Assembly: GCA_035651635.1 (NCBI GenBank)
Contig: DASRFK010000226.1
Location: 1-64,000 of the forward strand
DNA from: JANXQE01 sp035651635
GTDB lineage: Bacteria > Verrucomicrobiota > Verrucomicrobiia > Limisphaerales > UBA8199
Reading direction: 5' to 3'
DNA length: 64,000 nt
Shown piece after piece: positions 57,101-63,403 of this stretch. Both the position numbers and the translations under genes were made by a program. Within the stretch, counting starts at the first letter, position 1. Each line of letters opens with the position of its first letter. The notes beneath the pieces are model-generated. The model made no database searches. It saw only the letters and a list, made by a program, of their open reading frames with translations, and was not told the DNA's origin.

Positions 57101-57455
57101 TGAGCCGGTCAAAGGACCCCTTCACGCTGGCGATGAACTCGTGGTCCGAATCGAATTGCGAGTCGACCGCGACATGGAATACGTCCACATGAAAGATCAG
57201 CGGGGCAGCGGCACCGAACCCGTCAATGTTTTGTCCCAGTACAAATACCAGGACGGTCTCAGCTATTACGAAAGCACGCGCGACACTGCCACGCATTTTT
57301 TCATCGATTACCTGCCCAAGGGCACTTACGTGTTCGAATACTCCACTCGCGTGCAATTGCGTGGCGAGTATCAAACCGGCGTGGCTGAGATCCAGTGCAT
57401 GTATGCTCCGGAGTTTGGCAGTCATAGTGGAAGCGTCGAGCTAATGGTCAATTGA
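51195..57455 (+). CDS. Bacterial alpha-2-macroglobulin lipoprotein
   Basis: 2086 residues from ATG 51195. Lipobox LLGC15 makes it a lipoprotein. Macroglobulin domains are seen, for example MG2/MG3 FVLAANSGEPIEGAEISVW and FFTDRAIYRPGQTIQFKG. An A2M core follows near ~1290-1330 (FFYPQLTADSNGVVRMTFTMPEALTKW). The thioester motif C1526-S-E-Q1529 in YPHECSEQTFNRLYAN is intact, followed by an alpha/alpha toroid (ADGSWPWFPGGYGNDYITLYI). Such proteins trap proteases through the thioester in the periplasm. Residues ~1873-1896 come from a simple repeat (copy C2). The first ~500 residues are helical and less typical. Usual partner pbpC is absent; a VIT-vWA gene precedes. Confidence 0.93.
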   Translation: MKQLLLGVLVGLLGCSVNAGPRDAQWKRVDDAVRQGLPRTAITNLEPIIAAALNEKAYAEAVKAIGKKIALEGNIQGNKPEEKITRLEAEIAKAPKEMVSVLDTLLAHWYWEYFQQNRWRFMQRTTTAQAPGKDFTTWDLPRLFAEIDKHFQNALQADAILKATPVTAWDDLLLKGTMPDSYRPTLYDFIAHEALQFYTSGEQAAAKPQDAFELAASSPILEPVAKFLDWTPSTATQEFSPVLRAIHLYQAVLRFHKNDPAPQLAFASVDLERLSWGWNASFGDGKNQRYKAALVEFIKTYGDFEISALALHSEARVFQQEQDLVTAHQLAARGAQLFPQSPGGKLCRNLVGEIESKSAAISTERVWTCFDGSGAGLQEVANDKSANSPVVCQTISVTYRNVEAVYFRAIRYDWEVFLQKRHNRPENLSEAERRQIIAQAPALEWSEQLPPTPDYKEKSAALPAPDKLKPGFYFIVASHEPKFGEKQNIVSMVPVWVTDLALVSRTRNGQFEGFVLAANSGEPIEGAEISVWHLDQNGNRIADPTLRSDSNGAFAFKPDPNRSYLLRARYQDRELASPNDLWSYNNQADAEYRPQPQTVFFTDRAIYRPGQTIQFKGICLWVDQAKDDYQVLKGENLAVVFRDQNGKEIARQSVRANDYGSFTGSFTAPRDRVMGQMSLQVDGRAQGMTWVRVEEYKRPKFQVTLEAPKTAARLNEKVSLTGHAMTYAGAAVDGSPVRYRVVRQAQMPWWWGWYGRPWQGSDSEEIAHGTITTETDGSFKVEFAAKPDPKIPETDEPTFAFEVTADVTDSAGETRSAAHSIRVGYTALEATLGVSDWQTVREPVALTVTTRTLDGEPQVAEGRVLIYDLQAPANTQPAPLDNGWGPRYLRRSRLGASFQVSTNEDLSNPNNWPLGKVVAESGFTTDTNGVANLSFKLGAGAYRAMLETQDRFGKKVTGKLPIQVLDPDATHLAIKIPNLLAAASWQAQPGDEFSALWGTGYDSGRAFVEIEHRHQFLQRFWTQPGRTQQQIKLAVAEGMRGGFTIHITQVRENRAYLESRKVEVPWLNKELDVKWEHFTSKLQPNQKETWTAVITKRNAAGVTNGIDAEQKAAEMVATLYDESLDAFAPLNWQQRLGIFREDYSTLQPQFANQTAPFQQAFGSRPNPYVAAEIRYRTFPPDLTATQWGYAYFADGSASFGLGGGRRLSKVEMLGRNGIESRGLAAAQMVNAPMTLSEADSLVVSKEAVALKRKQPAGNVAEPNTPSDATKPNLGQVTARKNLNETAFFYPQLTADSNGVVRMTFTMPEALTKWHFMGFAHDTAVRSGFLQDHAVTSKDLMVQPNPPRFLREGDTIEFTVKVSNQSDKVQTGTLRLNFTDALSGTSDDQLLGVHTVSQGSPSHSASASASTDQEFSIPAKQSRGFSWRITIPDGCGFLNYKTVGAAPNVSDGEEGAIPVLSRRILVTESLPLPIRGPGTKKFEFARLLKSGSSKSLQNQSLTVQMVSNPAWYAVLALPYLMEYPHECSEQTFNRLYANALARTVAASDPKIHRVFEEWRNTPALDSPLEKNQDLKSVALEETPWLRQAESESQARRNVGILFDDNRLNYEVEHTLEKLSQMQLADGSWPWFPGGYGNDYITLYITTGFGRLRHLGADVNIAPALRSLTRLDAWMTEEFDRIQSHPEPDKYVPSPTDALYLYGRSFFLKDQAIAAEHRKAVDFFLNQSRKFWLRTDCRQTQGQLAIALSRFSAFTGSKDAIPVAIMNSIKERSVSNEEMGMFWRDTELSWWWYRAPIETQALMIEAFDEVMHDQTAVEDCKVWLLKQKQTQDWKTTKATADAVYALLLRGKDLLASEALVQIKVGGMDVTPVTGETRNPKAEFRKTEGAKSELGNRPEAGTGFYEVRFAPADIKPKLGEIIVHKADQGVAWGSMHWQYLEDMSKVTPYQGTPLKLTKTLFTKTATNRGQVPEPVKGPLHAGDELVVRIELRVDRDMEYVHMKDQRGSGTEPVNVLSQYKYQDGLSYYESTRDTATHFFIDYLPKGTYVFEYSTRVQLRGEYQTGVAEIQCMYAPEFGSHSGSVELMVN
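56815..56880. repeat. Simple repeat copy C2, translated inside the macroglobulin gene
   Basis: The complement of the TTTCGGATTTCGGA units at 27299 and 57548 (CCGAAATCCGAAGGCCGAAT and on). It is read in frame as TRNPKAEFRKTEGAKSELGN without disrupting the gene. Confidence 0.8.
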
Positions 57456-57547
57456 GTTTTTTCAACAGAAGCCCACCTGGCGGAAATCCGAAGGCACACA
57501 GGTTGGCGTCATACCAGTGCGTACCGCTTGGAACTTAACGTCGCGGA

Positions 57548-57615
57548 AGCTTTGATTTCGGATTTCGCGCTTCGGCCTTCTTTCGGCCTTCGGATTTCGG
57601 GTTTCGGATTTCCGC
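57548..57615. repeat. Simple repeat copy C3
   Basis: Iterated TTTCGGATTTCG-like units with a CTTTCGGCCTTCGG variant, 90 nt after the macroglobulin stop. The surrounding gap 57456-57755 has no gene; the stretch GAAGAGAAAGAAAA near 57739-57752 serves as RBS for the DUF5069 gene. Confidence 0.8.
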
Positions 57616-57755
57616 CAGGTGGGCGGCGCGTTAGCATTCTGGAGAATCGGTTGCATCTTACGCCGATTAAAGCAATCGCAGCGAACCTGGCACCCGGAGT
57701 GGCAGGTTGCAGGACGCCGCGGCACGCACAAACAATAGGAAGAGAAAGAAAAGCT

Positions 57756-58208
57756 ATGGCTTCAAATCATACACCTGACCTCACCAAACAACCCCCGCGC
57801 AGCCCACGTGTAAGGCTGGGCGGCTACGCCACGCTCCCGCGCATGCTCGACAAAGGCCGCGCAGAAATTGCCGGCAAGAACGGCGAGTACCATTACAACT
57901 GTCCGTTGGATCAGCGGTTGCTAACCTTTCTTGGACTCGACGCCGAAGCCCTGAAGAAAGAGCTCGCAGCGGGAAAAAGCGACGGCGAAATCCTTGAATG
58001 GCTCCAAAAGCACGCCAAGCACAAGCACAGCGACCCCGAGATTTGCGCCTGGTCCGACCTGGCTGAACACCGCGCGCCGGCGGATGTCGAATCACGCGAG
58101 TATTTTCACGAGCTCCATCGAAAGACCGCGCCGAAGCGGGAGGATATTGCGACCTGGTTTGAGTTGCTGGACGTTGACGATTACGTTTCGTTTGGCGGAG
58201 CAGCGTAG
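57756..58208 (+). CDS. DUF5069 protein
   Basis: 150 residues from ATG 57756, with a purine-rich RBS just upstream; the longer frame from 57528 runs through repeat DNA. The layout fits the DUF5069 family: PRSPRVRLGGYATLPRMLDK near the start, GEYHYNCPLDQRLLTFLGLD, and ending WFELLDVDDYVSFGG. Cytoplasmic; function unknown. Confidence 0.85.
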   Translation: MASNHTPDLTKQPPRSPRVRLGGYATLPRMLDKGRAEIAGKNGEYHYNCPLDQRLLTFLGLDAEALKKELAAGKSDGEILEWLQKHAKHKHSDPEICAWSDLAEHRAPADVESREYFHELHRKTAPKREDIATWFELLDVDDYVSFGGAA

Positions 58209-58243
58209 GTCGTCGAAGAGCTGATGAGCGGTTATCCTGGCGC

Positions 58244-58340
58244 GCGGGCATGTTGCCCGCAGGAACGGGCGAGGGCGGTTTCACACCGAACCCTTTCTGC
58301 GTGAGATTCAGTTTCCCAATCTCTGCGGACTAAAAGTCCG
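58244..58340. repeat. Two small hairpins (families E-like and D)
   Basis: GCGGGCA/TGCCCGC (58244-58260, loop TGT), also part of the tandem units at 6736-6947, and CGGACT/AGTCCG (58326-58340, loop AAA), sister of the hairpin at 48500. They lie between DUF5069 and the next gene. Confidence 0.65.
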
Positions 58341-58405
58341 GGCGCCGTTGAATTGATTGCCGCTCAACGGTTGACATCTTTTTAGTTTCGGTCAATCGTG
58401 CGCGC

Positions 58406-59536
58406 ATGAAATTCCAACGCAATCCGCGCAAGCCGCTGTACCTGGATCTCCGTGGTCCGAAGCCTCAAATATCCGCTTGTTTTAAATCTCACATATTAAC
58501 CTCGAGATCTTCGAACCGGACCATGGCTGCCAGTCTCCTGCTCACGGCAGTCCTTGCCCTCTCAGTTCTCGGGAGCGAAAGCAAAATAATGGCGGCAGAA
58601 TCGCACGGATGGCTGCTGGTAGATAACAAGGGAGATAAGACCCTGGGAATCATTGATCCAGAATCAATGCGCCAAATTGCCGTAATCGAGGAGGAAGGAG
58701 AAACCGGCCATGAAGTCGCGGCTTCTCCAGACGGCAAGCGAGCTTTTGTCCCGATTTACGGCAATTCCGGTGTGGGTCACCCGGGAACGGACGGCCGGCT
58801 GCTGCGCGTCATCGATCTGGAGTCGCGCAAGATTGTCGGCACGGTTGACTTCGGAAAAGGAGTTCGGCCGCATTGCGCCGTGATCGGTCCCAAGAACCAT
58901 TTGCTCTACGTTACGACGGAATTGGAGAATTCCATCACGATTATCGACCCCGAGAAGCTCAAGATCGTCGGGTCCGTCCCGACGGATCAGCCCGAGTCGC
59001 ATATGCTGGCTATCACCAGCGATGGACGTCGGGGCTACACCGCGAATGTTGGCCCAGGCACAGTGTCCGTCCTCGACCTCGACGCAAAAAAAGTCCTCAA
59101 GGTCATCCCTATCTCCAAGAACACTCAGCGCATTTCCGTTTCAGTCGACGATCGCTGGGTATTCACCGCCGATCAAACCAAACCGCAATTGGCGGTCATC
59201 GACACCTCCTCAAACGAAGTAAAACATTGGGTCGACCTGCCCGGAACCGGCTACGGCACCGCCCCCACGCCGGACGGCAAATGGCTGGTCGTGGCAATGA
59301 GCCCCGTCAACAAAGTCGGAGTAGTCGATTTACAGACCATGAAGCTCGCCAAAACCTTCGACGTGCCCAAAGCTCCCCAGGAAGTATTGGTGCGGCCTGA
59401 CGGGGCAGTTGCTTATATTTCGTGCGATGCCAGCCGCCAAATTGCGGTGCTGGATCTGAAAGATTGGAAAGTGACCAAGCTCATCGATGCCGGCAAGAGC
59501 GCCGATGGCTTGGCTTGGGCGGTGGCAGCACGTTAG
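58406..59536 (+). CDS. Exported YncE-like beta-propeller protein
   Basis: 376 residues from ATG 58406, with a 39-residue basic N-region before the signal core; ATG 58523 (MAASLLLTAVLALSVLG) is an alternative start. Seven-bladed YVTN/YncE-type repeats: NKGDKTLGIIDPESMRQIAV, ASPDGKRAFVP, VIDLESRKIVGTV, TIIDPEKLKIVGSVP, VLDLDAKKVLKVIP, AVIDTSSNEVKHWV, VVDLQTMKLAKTF. Binding partner unknown. An ABM gene begins 4 nt after its stop. Confidence 0.87.
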   Translation: MKFQRNPRKPLYLDLRGPKPQISACFKSHILTSRSSNRTMAASLLLTAVLALSVLGSESKIMAAESHGWLLVDNKGDKTLGIIDPESMRQIAVIEEEGETGHEVAASPDGKRAFVPIYGNSGVGHPGTDGRLLRVIDLESRKIVGTVDFGKGVRPHCAVIGPKNHLLYVTTELENSITIIDPEKLKIVGSVPTDQPESHMLAITSDGRRGYTANVGPGTVSVLDLDAKKVLKVIPISKNTQRISVSVDDRWVFTADQTKPQLAVIDTSSNEVKHWVDLPGTGYGTAPTPDGKWLVVAMSPVNKVGVVDLQTMKLAKTFDVPKAPQEVLVRPDGAVAYISCDASRQIAVLDLKDWKVTKLIDAGKSADGLAWAVAAR

Positions 59537-59540
59537 CCAC

Positions 59541-59879
59541 ATGATGATCACGATCTTCCGCTCGCGGTTGCGGCCGGAAAACGAGGAGGCCTACCAAAAA
59601 ATGGCCGCCCGCATGCACGAGCTGGCTGTGAAAATGCCGGGATTTATTGCGATTAAAACCTTCCAGGCGCCGGATGGTGAACGGGTTTCCATCGTGGAAT
59701 TCGAGTCCGAGGAGACGCACAACGCCTGGCGGCGCCACCCCGAACATATGGAAGCCCAACGGCTGGGACGGGAGCTGTTCTATTCCGAATTCAAGCTGCA
59801 GGTCTGCAAGCTCGAGCGCGAATACGGTATGCCGGCACAAACCGCGAACGCCAATCAGAGAACCGCGAATGAAGGCTAA
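59541..59879 (+). CDS. Antibiotic biosynthesis monooxygenase (ABM)-domain protein
   Basis: 112 residues from ATG 59541 (ATG 59544 also possible). The dimeric ferredoxin-like ABM fold is seen in MITIFRSRLRPENEEAYQKM, MPGFIAIKTFQAPDGERVSI and the HNAWRRHPEH helix. The family includes quinone or haem-type monooxygenases and many of unknown role. Cotranscribed with the propeller gene 4 nt upstream; convergent with the TIM-barrel gene. Confidence 0.87.
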   Translation: MMITIFRSRLRPENEEAYQKMAARMHELAVKMPGFIAIKTFQAPDGERVSIVEFESEETHNAWRRHPEHMEAQRLGRELFYSEFKLQVCKLEREYGMPAQTANANQRTANEG

Positions 59880-59897
59880 TGGACGCGAATAGGAGAG

Positions 59898-60860
59898 TCA
59901 GGTCAGAAGAGCAAAAGCCTTTTTGAGGCTGGCGGCCGCGGCAGCACAGGCATCGTCTTTGGTCATTTTGTTGACGGCCTGGTTAAACGGCTCCGCGCGA
60001 ATGGGCCCATCATAACCGATCTGGTTCAGCGCATTGAGAAATGCGGCCAAATCGATAACACCGGTCGCGCAAGGCAGCTCACGATGATTATCCACCTGCT
60101 GGTCCTTTGGAATTCCCGATGGGGCATCATTTAGGTCGACGGCGATCACTTCGCTGCCCTTCAACGAGAGGATGTCCGCCGCCGTTTCTCCCGCATTCCA
60201 CCAATGCCAGCTGTCCAGCTGGAAACCCATATTCCCGGTGCCGATCTCGGCGATCAGCTCCTTCATTTCGGCCATGGTGTGAATGAACGGGTACCGCCGG
60301 CTCGACCAGGAAGTCCTTGGCCCGACATATTCCAGCCCGAACCGCACGTTATGGTCTTTGAGAATTTTGGCCACTTCGCGCAATCTTGACGCGTGCTGGC
60401 GAAAGTTTTGCAAATAAGTGAGCTTGTCATCGCACGGCATCAACCAAGTCGACATCCGGTCCAGTCCGGCGCGTTGAAGGCCCGCGGCAGCGCGTGGCAG
60501 AGTTTTAAGTCCTTCCTCAAATTTTGCCTGGTCGTGGCGAAACTCGACCGGCATACCGGCCGCTCCGAAGACCAGGCCTTTGCTTTTGACCAGTGCTTTC
60601 AAGTCGGCCAGCTGATCGTCCGAGAGCGAACCGAGGTAAGCGCCATCCACCCCAACCGATTCGAACCCGTGCCCGGCAGCTAGCTCGATCGCTTCCCGTT
60701 GATTAGCCGAAACTCCAATGCAGCCGCACACCAGATCGATGGTCATTTTTCTCCCTTTGGCATCCGACGCCACCACGGCCGAACCAAGCGGTCCGGCCGT
60801 GACGATCAGCGAGGCCTGCAGTGTTCGGCCGATAAACTCCCGCCGGTTCAAATGATTCAT
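59898..60860 (-). CDS. TAT-exported TIM-barrel sugar isomerase/epimerase-like protein (1)
   Basis: 320 residues from ATG 60860 (TTG 60872 is weaker). TAT signal NRREFIGRTLQASLIVTAG. The xylose isomerase-like barrel is seen in GFESVGVDGAYLG, VRFGLEYVGPR, MGFQLDSWHWWNAG and VIAVDLNDAP, with a metal-site Glu/Asp/His set. Periplasmic. Downstream of a second exported TIM barrel (28 nt gap), so the two are one operon. Confidence 0.87.
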   Translation of the reverse strand: MNHLNRREFIGRTLQASLIVTAGPLGSAVVASDAKGRKMTIDLVCGCIGVSANQREAIELAAGHGFESVGVDGAYLGSLSDDQLADLKALVKSKGLVFGAAGMPVEFRHDQAKFEEGLKTLPRAAAGLQRAGLDRMSTWLMPCDDKLTYLQNFRQHASRLREVAKILKDHNVRFGLEYVGPRTSWSSRRYPFIHTMAEMKELIAEIGTGNMGFQLDSWHWWNAGETAADILSLKGSEVIAVDLNDAPSGIPKDQQVDNHRELPCATGVIDLAAFLNALNQIGYDGPIRAEPFNQAVNKMTKDDACAAAAASLKKAFALLT

Positions 60861-60888
60861 AAATCGAATCAATCCTGTAAGGCTCAGC

Positions 60889-61773
60889 TCAGACCTCGCA
60901 CAATCGCATCATGGCATCGAGTGTTTCCAGGGCGTCCTTGCCTTTGGATGGGCTGTACTCGTGGGACAGGCAGCCTTGATAGCCGGTGTCAGCAATCCCT
61001 TTGCAGATACCCGTGTAATTCATTTCCTGCGTATCGTCGAACTGATGGCGGCCGGGGTTGCCGGCCGTGTGGAAATGGCCAATGTATTTAATGTTGTTTT
61101 TGATCGTCCGGACGATGTCTCCTTCCATGATCTGCATGTGGTAGATATCATAAAGCAGCTTCACGCGGGGAGAATCGACGCGTTTGCAGGCTTCCACGCC
61201 CCACGTCGTGTGATCACACATGTAGCCTGGGTGATCCACTTTGCTGTTCAGCAACTCCATGCAAATGGTGACGTTGTTATCCTCCGCAATCCGTTTGATG
61301 CCGTTAAGGAAGGTCACCGTGTTATCCAGTCCTTCTTCGTCAGAAATGCCTTTGCGGTCGCCGGCCAGGGCAATCACGTTGGGCGCGCCCGCTGCCGCCG
61401 TCGCCTTAATGGCTTCTTCCATCTTGCGGCTCATGTCGGCATGGTTCTTTTTGTCGTTGATGCCGCTTTGGATCCCCGTGCCGCCAGGCACCATGGTGGG
61501 CACCAGGCCGTACTTCTTGAGCAGCGGAAACTCATTCGGCCCGACGAGGTCAATTCCATAAGCGCCGAGCCGGGCCGCTTCACGGCATTTGCCTTCCATG
61601 TCCAGCTTTGTGCCGCTGAAAACGCCCAGGCAAACTCCTTGTTTGAGACGCCCCTTGCGCGGCTCGGCAAACGCTCGCGGAGCGCTGCCACTCACGATGG
61701 AAAACGCGGCGAGGCTTCCAATGGTGGCCAGGAATCCTCGGCGTCGAACAGGAACAGTGTATCCGGACTTCAT
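60889..61773 (-). CDS. TAT-exported TIM-barrel, hydroxypyruvate isomerase-like protein (2)
   Basis: 294 residues from ATG 61773; TTG 61794 would add 7 residues. TAT-like signal VRRRGFLATIGSLAAFSIVSG. Barrel motifs YGIDLVGPNEFP, NVTICMELLNSKVDHPGYM, VKLLYDIYHMQIMEGD, YIGHFHTAGNPGRHQ and CLSHEYSPSKG match the hydroxypyruvate isomerase branch of the family. First gene of the pair with 59898; divergent from the zinc dehydrogenase. Confidence 0.88.
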   Translation of the reverse strand: MKSGYTVPVRRRGFLATIGSLAAFSIVSGSAPRAFAEPRKGRLKQGVCLGVFSGTKLDMEGKCREAARLGAYGIDLVGPNEFPLLKKYGLVPTMVPGGTGIQSGINDKKNHADMSRKMEEAIKATAAAGAPNVIALAGDRKGISDEEGLDNTVTFLNGIKRIAEDNNVTICMELLNSKVDHPGYMCDHTTWGVEACKRVDSPRVKLLYDIYHMQIMEGDIVRTIKNNIKYIGHFHTAGNPGRHQFDDTQEMNYTGICKGIADTGYQGCLSHEYSPSKGKDALETLDAMMRLCEV

Positions 61774-62057
61774 AAGGCGAGCATAGTTTTCCAAGCAGGG
61801 AACACAAGCGCGGAAAATGGAGCTGGGCCGCAGTGAGATCTGCTTTCTTGACTGCGGCTTGCGGATGACCTGAGACGTGTGGCGGACCAGCGGCGAGCGA
61901 ACCTTAAATCATGTAGGGCCTTCGAGTAGACCATCAGGAAGACAATTCCTGGATTCTCCCAGCCCTTAGGCTTGTTTTATTCGCGGTCAAAATGCGCATC
62001 TAGAATAAAAATTATCACTGTCCAACAGCCCGCAACCATGATTGAGTGATCAAAACA

Positions 62058-63089
62058 ATGAAAGCCCTGGTGCTCAAAGAGTATAAGAAGTTTAGCTTTG
62101 AAGAAGTTCCGACCCCGGAAGCTAAAGCTGAGGAAGTTTTGGTGGCGGTCAAAGCCTGCGGCATTTGCGGCAGTGACGTGCACGGCATGGACGGAAGCAC
62201 CGGGCGGCGACGGCCCCCGATTATTATGGGCCACGAAGCTTCAGGTGTGATTGCCGCCGTTGGAAAGGAAGTGACGGGCTGGACCACTGGCGACCGCGTG
62301 ACCTTCGACTCCACGATCTACTGCGGCGAATGCGATTATTGCCGGGAAGGGATGGTCAACCTTTGTGATCGACGCCGCGTCCTGGGAGTGTCGTGCGAAG
62401 ACTATCGACAGAACGGAGCTTTCGCGCAATTCGTAGCCGTCCCCCCGCGAATCCTCTATCGCGTGCCGGAAAGTCTGCCGTTCGAGCATGCCGCCATGGT
62501 GGAACCATTCGCGATAGCGTTGCACGCGGTTCGGCGTTCGCCGCCGGCCTTGAATGATGCCGTCGTCGTGGTCGGGGCCGGCATGATCGGGTTGGCTTTG
62601 GTCCAGGCCCTGAGCCATACCGGTTGCGGGAAGCTGATCGTCCTCGATGTTGACGAGGGTAGACTAGCGATGGCTGCCAAACTCGGGGCCACGCATATCA
62701 TCAATTCCGGAAAAGAGGATGGCCTGGCTGCCATCAACAAGCTCACGCGGGATCGCGGCGCGGACGTCTCCTTCGAAGCCGTCGGCATGGGCGTGACCGT
62801 CGAGCTGGCGCTGCGCTGTTTGCGCAAAGGCGGCGCCGTTACCTTGGTTGGAAATGTCGCCCCAAAAATCGAGTTTCCGCTCCAGGTAGCTGTCACCCGT
62901 GAATTGACCATTCACGGATCCTGTGCCTCGCGCGGAGAGTACCCGGCCTGCCTGGATATGCTGGCCCGCCGTGATCTGAAAGCCGAGCCGCTCATCAGCG
63001 CCGCCGCCCCTCTGGCCGAAGGAGCCCAGTGGTTCGACCGCCTATACCGAAAAGAACCTGGCCTGTTAAAAGTTGTGCTGAAGCCATGA
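62058..63089 (+). CDS. Zinc-dependent medium-chain alcohol/polyol dehydrogenase
   Basis: 343 residues from ATG 62058 (GTG 62046 possible). Catalytic zinc ligands: C in CGICGSDVHG and HE in MGHEASGVI. The structural zinc has four Cys in YCGECDYCREGMVNLC. The NAD-binding loop is VVGAGMIGLALV. It resembles galactitol-1-phosphate or L-threonine/sorbitol dehydrogenases; the polyol or sugar substrate is open. Close to exported sugar isomerases and an SDR, fitting a sugar-acid or polyol pathway. Confidence 0.9.
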   Translation: MKALVLKEYKKFSFEEVPTPEAKAEEVLVAVKACGICGSDVHGMDGSTGRRRPPIIMGHEASGVIAAVGKEVTGWTTGDRVTFDSTIYCGECDYCREGMVNLCDRRRVLGVSCEDYRQNGAFAQFVAVPPRILYRVPESLPFEHAAMVEPFAIALHAVRRSPPALNDAVVVVGAGMIGLALVQALSHTGCGKLIVLDVDEGRLAMAAKLGATHIINSGKEDGLAAINKLTRDRGADVSFEAVGMGVTVELALRCLRKGGAVTLVGNVAPKIEFPLQVAVTRELTIHGSCASRGEYPACLDMLARRDLKAEPLISAAAPLAEGAQWFDRLYRKEPGLLKVVLKP

Positions 63090-63249
63090 GACATTGAATC
63101 CCTTAACTCCGCATGAACCGTTACTTGGGCCGGATATCTCCCATTAACACCGCGGCTTCAGCCCGGTGTAAGGATCCGCGCCGCCGTGGGCAACTGTTTC
63201 AACAGTTTGCCCCCAGTGGTGAGAATCCGTTGAAACGGCTGCTGGCCCG

Positions 63250-63347
63250 GGGTCGGCTTGGGCGTGGGCACCTGGGTTTGGAGTCCCGCCTTCAGGCGGT
63301 CTTGGCGCCGGGCCGCCTAAAGGCGGGACTCCAAGCCAAACACGCTC
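63250..63347. repeat. MITE-like palindrome, copy A5, left end truncated
   Basis: Core GGAGTCCCGCC/GGCGGGACTCC and the right end AAACACGCTC are intact; the left GAGCGTGTTTTAAAA end is missing. It lies in the 63090-63403 gap, which has no gene. Confidence 0.85.
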
Positions 63348-63403
63348 TCAGCATTCCCAAATGGAACCGAGCTTTTTTGCGCCCAACTTAAAGCGAGTTT
63401 TCG

